A stretch of DNA of 64,000 nucleotides from Kosakonia radicincitans DSM 16656 (GCF_000280495.2 NZ_CP018016.1:620001-684000), one strand, 5' to 3'; positions 35,164 through 44,299 are shown, counted from the first letter of the stretch. Made by a program: numbers and translations. The notes: generated by a model not told the origin, from the letters alone.

Positions 35164-36516
35164 ATGGATGAGAAGAAGTATCAAATCTTTGTTAGCTCAA
35201 CTTACGTTGATCTTATCGAAGCTAGAAAGAAAATCATTGAAACGGTTTTAAATCTGTATCATTTTCCAGTCGGAATGGAAATGTTTAGTGCCGATGATTC
35301 TGAACAATGGGAGATAATAAAAGAAACGATCGATGCTAGCGATTATTATATTGTTATTATTGGTCATAAATACGGTTCAATATCCCCTTCCACAGGCATT
35401 AGTTACACTGAAATGGAATATGATTATGCAAAATCAATAGGTGTTCCTGTATTGGCATTTATTCGGGAAAGGGATGTTTTAACTTCACCTGATGAACGAG
35501 AGGCAGATTTCAGTAAAACAGAACGATTGAACTCTTTTATTGATAAAGCACAGTCCAGCAAAGTTTGTGACTTTTGGATTTCGCTTGAAGACTTGGCTAC
35601 CAAGGTTGCTGTTGCTCTTCCGAAAATTATGAGAAGAAAACCTAGGGTTGGATGGGTGAGAGGCAATCAGTTAATATCTACCGAGGTTTCTAATGAGCTT
35701 GCGGGACTATCAACCGAAAATCGAGATTTAAGAAAAAAACTGCGAGAACTGGAAAGCCAGTTGTCAACTGATGTACCTGTTCTTGCCCTTGTGGGAATAA
35801 ATCAGGATTTTTTGTTTGGTTTTAATAATAAAGTTGAGACTCTCGATTATTATGAACCTGTAACTTGGAAAGATATTCCTGAATCACTGATAGAGGAGTT
35901 AACTGATACTGATTTAGATGAATTTAACGGCAATCTTCCTCAAAATAATGTAATTGATAAGTATAATCGCAGCCTAATTCTTTACACTAATCGTTTGGAA
36001 AACTTTATAACTGTAACTCCTGTACTTGAGAATAAAGGGAGGAAGGTTGCAACCGATATTTATGTGGAAATAGAGTTGCCGGAATTTATTGTTGCATTAA
36101 ATGATTCTAATGAGGGTTTTTTCAAATCACCTCCGGTTATCAATCTTCCTTTGCATCCAATAGAAATTGCAGAAAAAAGAGCGAAGGCAAGGAGGATTTT
36201 TAATTTTATTGGGACAGAAAGGGTGAAAATGAATGAAGGTGATTTTATTGATGGTAAAGGTGTATTTTTAAATGCTCAATCAAGAATTATGCCTCGTATA
36301 TACCGAAAGGATGCGTCGAGTTGGGTGAATTATGAAAGGAATTGCATAACGCTCAGGGCGAAAAAACTCTTACAAAGTCTGTCCTTAAAATTTGATGATA
36401 TAACTCTTTTCCCTATTAAGGAGGGGGAGGGGGTTATTAAATTTAAAATTATTTGTGAGGAAATAAAGGAGCCAATTTATTTTACTCATCAGGTTACTGT
36501 TGCAGGAGATAAATGA
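35164..36516 (+). CDS. DUF4062-domain protein, phage cargo
   Basis: A 450-residue protein from the ATG at 35164 (GAGG five bases upstream; a TTG at 35140 is an alternative). The N-terminal 150 residues are a clear DUF4062 domain: YQIFVSSTYVDLIEARKKI, then YYIVIIGHKYGSISPSTGIS, YTEMEYDYAKSIGVPVLAF and DFWISLEDL. A short coiled coil (about 185-205, STENRDLRKKLRELESQL) links it to a C-terminal domain I do not recognise. DUF4062 is a TIR-like alpha/beta domain found at the front of multidomain NTPase and signalling proteins. The gene is far more AT-rich than S and V. It lies just before the V late promoter, a known cargo position in P2-like phages. Anti-phage function is inferred from context. 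Confidence 0.8.
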   Translation: MDEKKYQIFVSSTYVDLIEARKKIIETVLNLYHFPVGMEMFSADDSEQWEIIKETIDASDYYIVIIGHKYGSISPSTGISYTEMEYDYAKSIGVPVLAFIRERDVLTSPDEREADFSKTERLNSFIDKAQSSKVCDFWISLEDLATKVAVALPKIMRRKPRVGWVRGNQLISTEVSNELAGLSTENRDLRKKLRELESQLSTDVPVLALVGINQDFLFGFNNKVETLDYYEPVTWKDIPESLIEELTDTDLDEFNGNLPQNNVIDKYNRSLILYTNRLENFITVTPVLENKGRKVATDIYVEIELPEFIVALNDSNEGFFKSPPVINLPLHPIEIAEKRAKARRIFNFIGTERVKMNEGDFIDGKGVFLNAQSRIMPRIYRKDASSWVNYERNCITLRAKKLLQSLSLKFDDITLFPIKEGEGVIKFKIICEEIKEPIYFTHQVTVAGDK

Positions 36517-36523
36517 GAGCCCG

Positions 36524-36547
36524 GGTTGTGTGGAGCACTATATAACA
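36524..36547 (+). promoter_or_regulatory. Ogr-type late promoter site for V operon
   Basis: GGTTGT, a 12-base spacer and ATAACA match ten of twelve positions of the P2 late-activator site TGTTGT-N12-ACAACA. It lies about 55 bp before V, immediately after the DUF4062 stop, so the cargo gene was inserted without breaking the V promoter. Confidence 0.7.
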
Positions 36548-36591
36548 TTTGAAGATTGCCGCTTATTAATATCAGCGGCATTCTTCGTTGT

Positions 36592-37227
36592 ATGAACATA
36601 CCAGCAAACATTAACGAACTTGCCCGCGCGCTGCGCAACATGATACGCACCGGTGTCATTGTCGAAACTGACCCCGGTGCCGGTCGCTGTCGCGTGCAGA
36701 CCGGCGGCAATATCACCGACTGGCTCCAGTGGCTGACGCAGCGCGCCGGTCGCTCCCGTACATGGTGGGCTCCTTCCGTCGGTGAACAGGTATTAATTCT
36801 GGCTGTGGGTGGCGAGCTCGATACCGCGTTTGTGTTGCCCGGTATTTTCTCCGATGACCATCCTGCGCCGTCGGCCTCGGCTGATGCCCTGCATATTGCT
36901 TTCCCGGATGGCGCGGTCATCGAATACGAACCGGCGACCAGCGCGCTGACCGTCAGCGGTATTAAAACCGCCGACGTTACCGCGTCTGAATCCCTTACCG
37001 CCACCGTGCCGGTGGTGCTGGTCAAGGCCTCTTCGCGCATCACACTCGACACGCCGGAGGTGGTCTGCACCAGTAAGCTCATCACCGGCTCGCTGGAAGT
37101 GCAGAAAGGCGGCACCATGCGCGGCGATATCGAGCACAGCGGCGGCGCGTTGTCCTCCAACGGCAAGGTATTGCATACCCATCAACACCCCGGCGACAGC
37201 GGCGGCACAACAGGAGCACCCCTGTGA
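36592..37227 (+). CDS. V: baseplate spike protein gpV
   Basis: A 211-residue protein, same length as P2 V, from the ATG at 36592 (MNIPANINELARALRNMIRT). ITDWLQWLTQRAGRSRTWWA, then PSVGEQVLILAVGGELDTAF (an OB-like fold) and a beta-helical C-terminus ending HTHQHPGDSGGTTGAPL are characteristic; the HxHxH-like end binds iron at the spike tip in P2. It punctures the outer membrane when the sheath contracts. Its stop overlaps the GTG of W. Confidence 0.95.
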   Translation: MNIPANINELARALRNMIRTGVIVETDPGAGRCRVQTGGNITDWLQWLTQRAGRSRTWWAPSVGEQVLILAVGGELDTAFVLPGIFSDDHPAPSASADALHIAFPDGAVIEYEPATSALTVSGIKTADVTASESLTATVPVVLVKASSRITLDTPEVVCTSKLITGSLEVQKGGTMRGDIEHSGGALSSNGKVLHTHQHPGDSGGTTGAPL

Positions 37228-37568
37228 CAGTGAACTATATTGGCATGAGCCGTGTAAATGGCCGCGCGCTTACCGATTCACAGCACGTCAGTCAGAGCAT
37301 GGGCGATATTCTGCGAACGCCGGTCGGCTCCCGCGTGATGCGCCGGGAATATGGCTCGTTGCTCTCCACGCTGATTGACCAGCCGCAGACACCGGCGCTC
37401 ACGCTGCAAATCCGCGTGGCCTGCTATATGGCGCTGCTGAAGTGGGAGCCGCGCATCACGCTGAGTGAAATCACAACCGAACAGACCGAAGGCCGGATGA
37501 CCGTCAATGTGACCGGCCAGCTCGTCAGCACCGGTGAAACCCTTTCATTAACCCTTCCTGTGAGTTGA
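37224..37568 (+). CDS. W: baseplate wedge protein gpW
   Basis: A 114-residue lysozyme-like (gp25-family) baseplate subunit with a GTG start in a four-base overlap with V. QSMGDILRTPVGSRVMRREY and LLSTLIDQPQTPALTLQIRV match P2 W (115). It connects sheath and baseplate. Confidence 0.94.
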   Translation: MTVNYIGMSRVNGRALTDSQHVSQSMGDILRTPVGSRVMRREYGSLLSTLIDQPQTPALTLQIRVACYMALLKWEPRITLSEITTEQTEGRMTVNVTGQLVSTGETLSLTLPVS

Positions 37569-37572
37569 ACCC

Positions 37573-38481
37573 ATGCCGATTGTTGACCTGAGCGAGTTAC
37601 CCGCCCCGGATGTGGTTGAGGAGCTCGATTACGAGAGCATCCTCGCTGAGCGCAAGGCGACACTGGTTTCGCTGTTCCCTGCTGATGAGCAGGATGCCGT
37701 TGCCCGCACGCTGGCGCTGGAATCCGAGCCGCTGACCAAGTTCCTTGAGGAGAACGCCTACAGGGAGGTTATCTGGCGTCAGCGCGTGAACGAAGCCGCC
37801 CGCGCGACGATGCTGGCCTATGCCACCGGCAATGACCTCGACGTTATTGGCGCGAATTATGACGTCGCGAGGCTGGTGATCACCCCGGCTGATGAAACCG
37901 CACTCCCGCCCGTCGCGGCAGTGACGGAAGCCGACAACGATTACCGGCTACGCATTCAGCAGGCAATGGAAGGGCTGAGCGTGGCGGGCTCAACCGGGGC
38001 TTATGAATTTCATGGTCGCAGCGCCGACGGGCGTGTCGCGGATATTTCCGTTATCAGCCCGGAGCCCGCTTGCGTGACCGTGTCGGTGTTGTCGCGTGAG
38101 GATAACGGCGCGGCGTCGGCTGATTTGCTGACAGTCGTGCGAAATGCCCTTAACGATGAGGATGTGAGGCCGGTTGCCGACCGCGTGACAGTGCAGTCAG
38201 CGGCGATTGTTGATTACCGGATTGATGCCACGCTTTATCTCTACCCTGGCCCGGAAAGTGAGCCGGTTCGCAGTGCGGCAGAGGCCAAACTCAAAGCGTA
38301 TATCAGCGCACAACATCGCCTCGGTCGTGATATCCGCAAATCTGCCATTTATGCCGCGCTCCATGTTGAAGGTGTGCAGCGTGTTGAACTGGCCGCCCCG
38401 GCGGCTGACATCGTACTCGATAAAACACAGGCTTCTTTTTGCACTGATTACCGGATAGTTGTCGGGGGCTCCGATGAGTGA
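37573..38481 (+). CDS. J: baseplate wedge protein gpJ
   Basis: A 302-residue protein, same length as P2 J. It begins MPIVDLSELPAPDVVEELDY and includes YATGNDLDVIGANYDVARLV and RADGRVADIS-like text (GRSADGRVADISVISPEPAC). It forms the baseplate wedge with W and I. It overlaps gpI by eight bases. Confidence 0.95.
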   Translation: MPIVDLSELPAPDVVEELDYESILAERKATLVSLFPADEQDAVARTLALESEPLTKFLEENAYREVIWRQRVNEAARATMLAYATGNDLDVIGANYDVARLVITPADETALPPVAAVTEADNDYRLRIQQAMEGLSVAGSTGAYEFHGRSADGRVADISVISPEPACVTVSVLSREDNGAASADLLTVVRNALNDEDVRPVADRVTVQSAAIVDYRIDATLYLYPGPESEPVRSAAEAKLKAYISAQHRLGRDIRKSAIYAALHVEGVQRVELAAPAADIVLDKTQASFCTDYRIVVGGSDE

Positions 38482-39004
38482 TTCTCGGTTGTTGCCGGTG
38501 GGCTCCTCGGCGCTGGAGGTGGCCGCCGCGCGTGCCTGTGCTGAAATCGAAAACACCCCGATACCGCTGCGCCGCCTGTGGAACCCTGACGTTTGTCCGG
38601 TCAGCCTGTTGCCGTGGCTGGCCTGGGCGTTTTCCGTTGACCGGTGGGACGAGAACTGGCCGGAAGAGACGAAACGTGACGTTATCCGCAGCGCCTATTT
38701 TATCCACTGTCATAAAGGCACCATCGGCGCAGTGCGGCGCGTGGTCGAGCCGCTGGGTTATCTCATTAATGTTACCGAGTGGTGGGAAACCGGCGATCCG
38801 CCAGGCACATTCCGGCTTGATATTGGCGTACTGGAAACCGGCATCACCGAAGAGATGTATACCGAGATGGAGCGGCTTATTGATGATGCGAAGCCCGCCA
38901 GCCGTCATCTTATCGGCCTCAATATTATTCAGGACGTTGCCGGGTATCTCTTTGCCGGTGGCGTGAATTACAGCGGCGACGTGACCACTGTTTACCCGGA
39001 GTGA
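38474..39004 (+). CDS. I: tail protein/baseplate gpI
   Basis: A 176-residue protein, same length as P2 I, from the ATG at 38474 (MSDSRLLPVGSSALEVAAAR). NPDVCPVSLLPWLAWAFSVD, then HCHKGTIGAVRRVVEPLGYL and YLFAGGVNYSGDVTTVYPE match P2 closely. It connects the baseplate to the tail fibres. Confidence 0.95.
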   Translation: MSDSRLLPVGSSALEVAAARACAEIENTPIPLRRLWNPDVCPVSLLPWLAWAFSVDRWDENWPEETKRDVIRSAYFIHCHKGTIGAVRRVVEPLGYLINVTEWWETGDPPGTFRLDIGVLETGITEEMYTEMERLIDDAKPASRHLIGLNIIQDVAGYLFAGGVNYSGDVTTVYPE

Positions 39005-39014
39005 GTGAAAGAAC

Positions 39015-40580
39015 ATGGCAACGAAATACAAAACCGTCGTCACCACGGCAGGGGTGGCAAAATTTGCGGCAGCCCTCACGCCGGGCGGGAAAAAGGTGAA
39101 TATTACCGCGATGGCCGTTGGCGATGGCGGCGGTTCGCTGCCGCAACCGGAGGCCGGGCAGACAAAACTTATCAATGAAGTCTGGCGCCATACGCTGAAT
39201 AAAATCAGCCAGGACAATAAACATAAAAATTACGTGGTGGCCGAGCTGGTTATCCCGCCGGAAACGGGCGGTTTCTGGCTGCGTGAAATGGGGCTTTATG
39301 ACGACACCGGCACACTGGTCGCCGTCGGCAATATGGCCGAAAGCTACAAGCCAAAGCTCGAAGAGGGTTCCGGGCGGGCGCAGACCCTGCGCATGGTGAT
39401 TATGCTGTCCGATGTTGCGTCTGTTGAGCTGGCTATTGACGGTTCCGTCGTGATGGCCACACAGGATTATGTCGATGACAGACTCGCGGAGCATGAGCAA
39501 TCGCGACGCCATCCCGATGCCACCCTGACGGAAAAAGGCTTCACACAGCTCAGCAGTGCCACAAACAGCGCGGCGGAGAATCTTGCCGCCACGCCCAAAG
39601 CGGTGAAAGCGGCGTATGACCTTGCAGGCAGCAAATACACCGCGCAGGACGCGACCACGACGCAGAAGGGGATTGTCCAGCTCAGCAGCGCGACGGACAG
39701 TAACAGCGAAGCGCAGGCCGCGACACCGAAAGCCGTCAGGACAGCAAATGACAATGCAAACAGCCGGGTTCCACTAACCCGTAAGGTTAATGGCCGGGAA
39801 TTATCCGCTGATATTAACGTGACGGCGCAGGATATTTTTAACGGTCAGGCGGTGGCTATTGGTAATGCGGCGGATCTCAACACGTTTATGACACCAGGGC
39901 TGTATTATCAGAATACAAATGATTTTGCAGCGGCTGGCGCTAACTACCCGGAAGCTAGTGCTGGTTCACTTGAGGTCTATAAACACGCCGGTATTACGCA
40001 GATTTACCGTATTTATAATAATTCGCGCAGCTATATCCGTACATACTGGAACAACGTCTGGAGCGCATGGGTTTCCAGTATCGATGCCGCCGGAGGAACC
40101 ATAAACGGCGAGCTGAATCTTCACAGTGGATTCTGGATATCGGATAAGCAGACCGGCATTACCTTTGGCAAGGATGATGCCAGCTTTAACAGCGCCAACA
40201 TGTTGATTAAATCCTGGTACGGGATCGGTTTTTATTCCACGCTCACCGGGAATGAAGGGATGGCGGGTTATATCAATGTCCGAACCGGTCTATTACAAAT
40301 GGCCGGACAAATCATTCCGGGCAACTATGCAAATTTCGATGCCCGTTATTTCACGAAATCGGAAATGGATGGCCGATATTTAAATGATGCTCAGCGAGGT
40401 AGCCAGGCGTTACAAAACGGAGCTCATAACAGTATGACATCATGGGAAGCACCCTCAGGATGCTTTATTACCGGGGTAAATATCAGAACGGATTTAGGCG
40501 ACAGTCGTTTTATGGGGTACTACTATCGCGCCCTTATGGTCAAGACTGCGAGCGGAAGCTGGCGACAGGTAGGTAACTAG
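39015..40580 (+). CDS. H: tail fibre protein gpH
   Basis: A 521-residue fibre (P2 H is 669). The N-terminal 160 residues (KTVVTTAGVAKFAAALTPGG, ALGDGGG-like AVGDGGGSLPQPEAGQ) are the conserved baseplate attachment part. Two repeats of about 40 residues follow (TQLSSATNSAAENLAATPKA and VQLSSATDSNSEAQAATPKA). The C-terminal receptor-binding half diverges from P2 and sets host range. It ends GYYYRALMVKTASGSWRQVGN, and the partner assembly gene follows after two bases. Confidence 0.93.
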   Translation: MATKYKTVVTTAGVAKFAAALTPGGKKVNITAMAVGDGGGSLPQPEAGQTKLINEVWRHTLNKISQDNKHKNYVVAELVIPPETGGFWLREMGLYDDTGTLVAVGNMAESYKPKLEEGSGRAQTLRMVIMLSDVASVELAIDGSVVMATQDYVDDRLAEHEQSRRHPDATLTEKGFTQLSSATNSAAENLAATPKAVKAAYDLAGSKYTAQDATTTQKGIVQLSSATDSNSEAQAATPKAVRTANDNANSRVPLTRKVNGRELSADINVTAQDIFNGQAVAIGNAADLNTFMTPGLYYQNTNDFAAAGANYPEASAGSLEVYKHAGITQIYRIYNNSRSYIRTYWNNVWSAWVSSIDAAGGTINGELNLHSGFWISDKQTGITFGKDDASFNSANMLIKSWYGIGFYSTLTGNEGMAGYINVRTGLLQMAGQIIPGNYANFDARYFTKSEMDGRYLNDAQRGSQALQNGAHNSMTSWEAPSGCFITGVNIRTDLGDSRFMGYYYRALMVKTASGSWRQVGN

Positions 40581-40582
40581 TT

Positions 40583-41089
40583 ATGATTGAATTCAAAAAT
40601 ATAAAAATCTCAAAAAATGTGAAAGAGGATGGCTCAGGGTATTCTTATATATATTTTGAAGACGAACATAATCGCGACTGGTATGAAATTCGTGATAAAG
40701 AGTGGAAAGGCGTTAATAAATTCATTGCCACTGATGAAAGTGAATTTGTGGTAACGTTTTCTGATAATCCAAATTTTCTCACCCTTGCTGAGGGAATGAA
40801 CGTTTATGAGGTCGTTGATTATCCTGATGACATATCAACTGCGGTCTATAAATATCAGGGTGGTAAATTTCTGTCGCAGGAGCCATCAACCCGGGATATA
40901 GCGGAGCAAGAGAAAAACCGGCTCATCAGTCAAGCCACAACAATGATTTCAGTTTTGCAGGATGCTGTTGATTTAGGGATGGCTACGGAAGATGATGAAA
41001 GTAGCCTGATTGCCTGGAAAACATACCGGGTTATGCTGAGCCGCGTTGATACCCATAATCCTGAATGGCCTGATAAGCCAGCCAGTTAA
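40583..41089 (+). CDS. tail fibre assembly chaperone
   Basis: A 168-residue protein with the Caudo_TAP-type C-terminus (EQEKNRLISQATTMISVLQD, then DDESSLIAWKTYRVMLSRVD, PEWPDKPAS). It takes the place of P2 G and would help fold and trimerise the fibre tip. The N-terminal half (FEDEHNRDWYEIRDKEWKG) is specific to this fibre type. It starts two bases after H, so the pair probably moved together. Confidence 0.9.
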   Translation: MIEFKNIKISKNVKEDGSGYSYIYFEDEHNRDWYEIRDKEWKGVNKFIATDESEFVVTFSDNPNFLTLAEGMNVYEVVDYPDDISTAVYKYQGGKFLSQEPSTRDIAEQEKNRLISQATTMISVLQDAVDLGMATEDDESSLIAWKTYRVMLSRVDTHNPEWPDKPAS

Positions 41090-41114
41090 ATGTTTTATTT
41101 AACTGGCTGAGGGG

Positions 41115-41969
41115 TTACAGGATGAAGTGTTTAAATTTATCAGCATTATCCACAAGGTAGGACGGGAATTTAGCTTTTGTTAATTCCTGTCGCGCCATTT
41201 TACGATCTCGCCCCCATATATCCTTTGCATTGGTAAGGGCATCAATAATATGTTCTTTATTGTTGAGGTGGGGGAGATCATACTCAGTATGCGAGATCGT
41301 AGACATTTTCTCCGAAATGCGTTCCGGGCTCATAATCCATGAGAAGTGCCAGCCAGCATCAGACATAACCGTATGACGGAATTTAAAGAGAGTCTTCAAA
41401 ATAAAACCTTTGTTCAGGCAGGACTTCTTAATGTTCCTGAAGTCTTCCGGCTTGCCTTTGAAATAGCCCTTTAAATTGCGAAAAGTCGTTGCTCGCGGCA
41501 ACTTACACAGCCTTTTACTGCCATCAGTATTAAATACCTGTAAGTTAAACTGGTAGTTATAAAAACCCATATGCAGCGTCGTACAGAGTTTTTTAGGATT
41601 AATTGCTCTGATGGCTTCCGGTGAAAATATTTCGTCAACATCAGAGACCAGGATCAGATCATCATCCTGTGCATACTTAAGGCCTTGCATAATCGCGTTT
41701 CTCTGTGCCGCTTCGTTAGCCCATGCATCGACTTCGTCCGCAACCCCCTTAGTTTCTTTCTTAAGAGGTTCCTCATCATGGACGACATAGATAATTTTGT
41801 CTTTAAAACGGGCAAATTTTTCAATATTGAAGTGCAGGTTTCTTGGTTTTCCGGTAAACGTATGAGTTGATTCCACAATCACAAAGCGATCAACAACGTC
41901 CATGAGAGTATTCAAACGAATGTCAAGCAACATGTCTTCATCGTAATACAAAAAACAATCATAAATCAT
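41115..41969 (-). CDS. family 17 glycosyltransferase, lysogenic conversion candidate
   Basis: A 284-residue protein of the GT17 type (related to beta-1,4-N-acetylglucosaminyltransferases): MIYDCFLYYDEDMLLDIRLN, then VDRFVIVESTHTFTGKPRNL, a DXD-like VSDVDEIFSPEAIR for metal-sugar nucleotide binding and GWHFSWIMSPERISEKMST. It is on the opposite strand to its neighbours and AT-rich. It occupies the place between fibre assembly and sheath genes where P2 carries Z/fun. It may modify surface sugars (O-antigen or capsule) and so block adsorption of related phages; the acceptor is not known. Confidence 0.85.
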   Translation of the reverse strand: MIYDCFLYYDEDMLLDIRLNTLMDVVDRFVIVESTHTFTGKPRNLHFNIEKFARFKDKIIYVVHDEEPLKKETKGVADEVDAWANEAAQRNAIMQGLKYAQDDDLILVSDVDEIFSPEAIRAINPKKLCTTLHMGFYNYQFNLQVFNTDGSKRLCKLPRATTFRNLKGYFKGKPEDFRNIKKSCLNKGFILKTLFKFRHTVMSDAGWHFSWIMSPERISEKMSTISHTEYDLPHLNNKEHIIDALTNAKDIWGRDRKMARQELTKAKFPSYLVDNADKFKHFIL

Positions 41970-42239
41970 GTTTGTATTCTCTAATTATTTGGTCGAGCTG
42001 TAAGTTATCCGTAATTCAACAATTCAGAATTCTCGTATATTGCAAATGGTTAGTAAAGGATACCAGCTGTAAAAAATGAATTCCGGGCTGAATGAATCCC
42101 GTAAGCCAAATCGCGTGAGGGATTATTGAGCGATATATTTTCCGGGAGTTGTATTGCAACTTAACCAACCCTGATAAATAGCGTCCGGCTGTGGCACACC
42201 AGACAATAACACTCACCCCAACCCCTCGGAGTTAAACGG
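41970..42239. promoter_or_regulatory. F operon late promoter region
   Basis: This gene-free stretch of 270 bp precedes the sheath gene and also holds the promoter for the divergent glycosyltransferase. AGTTGT (42147-42152), a 12-base spacer and CCAACC (42165-42170) match nine of twelve positions of the Ogr site; a start near 42213 would follow. No small gene is visible. Confidence 0.6.
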
Positions 42240-43430
42240 ATGAGTGATTATCATCATGGTGTGCAGGTCGTCGAAATTAACGACGGCACGCGCGTCATTT
42301 CCACGGTCTCAACGGCAATCGTCGGCATGGTGTGTACCGCCAGCGATGCCGACGCGGCCACTTTCCCCCTCAATGAGCCGGTGCTGATCACCAGCGTGCA
42401 AAGCGCCATCGCCAAAGCCGGTAAAAAAGGCACGCTGGCCGCGTCACTCCGGGCCATCGCCGACCAGTCAAAACCGGTGACCGTCGTCGTACGCGTGGCG
42501 GAGGGAACCGGCGACGATGAAGAAGAGGCGATCGCGCAGACCATTTCCAACATCATCGGCACCACGGACGAGAACGGCAAATACACCGGCCTGAAAGCGC
42601 TGCTGACTGCCGAAGCCGTTACCGGCGTTAAACCCCGCATCCTCGGTGTGCCGGGATTCGACACGCCGGAGGTGGCGACCGCGCTTGCGCCCGTTTGCCA
42701 GAAGCTGCGCGCGTTCGGCTATGTCAGCGCGTGGGGCTGTAAAACCATCTCTGATGCCATCAGATACCGCGACAACTTCAGCCAGCGTGAACTCATGGTT
42801 ATCTGGCCGGATTTTCTCGCCTGGGACACCGTGAAAAATGCGACCGCTACGGCTTACGCCACCGCCCGCGCCCTCGGTCTGCGTGCGTATATCGACCAGT
42901 CTGTCGGCTGGCATAAAACCCTGTCTAACGTCGGCGTCAACGGCGTGACCGGCATCAGCGCCTCGGTGTTCTGGGATTTGCAGGAGCCGGGCACCGATGC
43001 CGATTTGCTCAACGAGGCGGGCGTGACCACGCTTATCCGCAAGGATGGCTTTCGCTTCTGGGGCAACCGCACCTGTTCCGATGACCCGCTTTTCCTGTTT
43101 GAGAACTATACCCGCACGGCGCAGGTTATCGCTGACACGATGACCGAAGCGCATATGTGGGCGGTTGATAAGCCGATCACCGCGACGCTTATCCGCGACA
43201 TCGTGGACGGTATTAACGCGAAATTCCGTGAGCTGAAAAGTAACGGCTACATCGTGGATGCGACCTGCTGGTTTGACGAGGACGCCAACGACGCGGAAAC
43301 ACTGAAAGCCGGGAAACTGTATATCGATTATGACTATACGCCGGTTCCCCCACTCGAAAACCTGACCCTGCGCCAGCGCATCACCGATAAATATCTGGCG
43401 ACACTGGTCTCCTCGGTTAACAGCAATTAA
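42240..43430 (+). CDS. FI: contractile tail sheath protein gpFI
   Basis: A 396-residue protein, same length as P2 FI: YHHGVQVVEINDGTRVISTV, then VVRVAEGTGDDEEEAIAQTI, LRAYIDQSVGWHKTLSNVGV and EARFRELKSNGY-like text (INAKFRELKSNGYIVDATCW). It forms the outer sheath that contracts on infection. It is followed by the tube gene after 13 bases. Confidence 0.96.
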   Translation: MSDYHHGVQVVEINDGTRVISTVSTAIVGMVCTASDADAATFPLNEPVLITSVQSAIAKAGKKGTLAASLRAIADQSKPVTVVVRVAEGTGDDEEEAIAQTISNIIGTTDENGKYTGLKALLTAEAVTGVKPRILGVPGFDTPEVATALAPVCQKLRAFGYVSAWGCKTISDAIRYRDNFSQRELMVIWPDFLAWDTVKNATATAYATARALGLRAYIDQSVGWHKTLSNVGVNGVTGISASVFWDLQEPGTDADLLNEAGVTTLIRKDGFRFWGNRTCSDDPLFLFENYTRTAQVIADTMTEAHMWAVDKPITATLIRDIVDGINAKFRELKSNGYIVDATCWFDEDANDAETLKAGKLYIDYDYTPVPPLENLTLRQRITDKYLATLVSSVNSN

Positions 43431-43443
43431 GGAGCCTGACTGA

Positions 43444-43962
43444 ATGGCAATGCCACGCAAGCTGAAATACATGAATGTGTTTCTCAATGGCTACAGCTAT
43501 CAGGGTATCGCGAAGTCGATCACCCTGCCGAAGCTGACACGCAAGCTCGAAAACTATCGCGGGGCGGGTATGAACGGCGTCGCGCCGGTTGACCTCGGCC
43601 TTGATGATGATGCGCTGTCGATGGAATGGTCGCTCGGCGGCTTCCCGGATTCGGTTATCTGGGAGCTGTACGGTGCGACCGGCGTCGATGCCGTGCCGGT
43701 TCGCTTTGCCGGTTCCTTCCAGCGCGACGACACCGGCGAAACGGTCGCCGTTGAAGTGGTGATGCGTGGCCGTCAGAAGGAAATCGACACCGGCGAGAAC
43801 AAACCCGGCGAAGACACCGAAGCGAAAATTTCGGTCGTCTGTACTTATTTCAAACTGACGATGGATGGCAAAGAGCTGGTTGAAATCGACACCCTCAACA
43901 TGGTGGAGAAGGTCAACGGCACCGACCGGCTGGAGCAGCACCGTCGCAATATCGGCCTGTAA
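43444..43962 (+). CDS. FII: tail tube protein gpFII
   Basis: A 172-residue protein, same length as P2 FII, starting MAMPRKLKYMNVFLNGYSYQ and continuing YRGAGMNGVAPVDLGLDDDA and NMVEKVNGTDRLEQHRRNIG. It forms the inner tube through which DNA passes. A GGCCGG palindrome (43971-43990) follows and may separate the F and E transcripts. Confidence 0.96.
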   Translation: MAMPRKLKYMNVFLNGYSYQGIAKSITLPKLTRKLENYRGAGMNGVAPVDLGLDDDALSMEWSLGGFPDSVIWELYGATGVDAVPVRFAGSFQRDDTGETVAVEVVMRGRQKEIDTGENKPGEDTEAKISVVCTYFKLTMDGKELVEIDTLNMVEKVNGTDRLEQHRRNIGL

Positions 43963-44023
43963 TGTTCACCCCGGCCGGTGCGCTGGCCGGTTAACCCGAA
44001 AACCTGATTAAAAAGAGAAAACC

Positions 44024-44299
44024 ATGAATAACGACAACGTGATCACCCTGGAAAATCCTGTTAAGCGCGGTGAGCAGATTATTGACGCCATCACCCTGAT
44101 TAAACCGAACGCCGGGACGCTGCGCGGCGTCAGCCTTGCGGCGGTGGCAAACTCCGAAGTTGACGCCCTGATTAAAGTGCTGCCGCGTATGAGCGCCCCC
44201 TCGCTCACCGAGCAGGAAGTCGCCGCGCTTGAGCTGCCCGACCTTGTTGCCCTGGCGGGTAAGGTGATCGGTTTTTTGTCACCGAATTCGGCGCAGTAA
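44024..44299 (+). CDS. E: tail chaperone gpE
   Basis: A 91-residue protein, same length as P2 E (ITLENPVKRGEQIIDAITLI, then LRGVSLAAVANSEVDALIKV). It acts with E' in tape measure and tube assembly. It contains the slip sequence for making E+E' (see next entry). Confidence 0.94.
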   Translation: MNNDNVITLENPVKRGEQIIDAITLIKPNAGTLRGVSLAAVANSEVDALIKVLPRMSAPSLTEQEVAALELPDLVALAGKVIGFLSPNSAQ

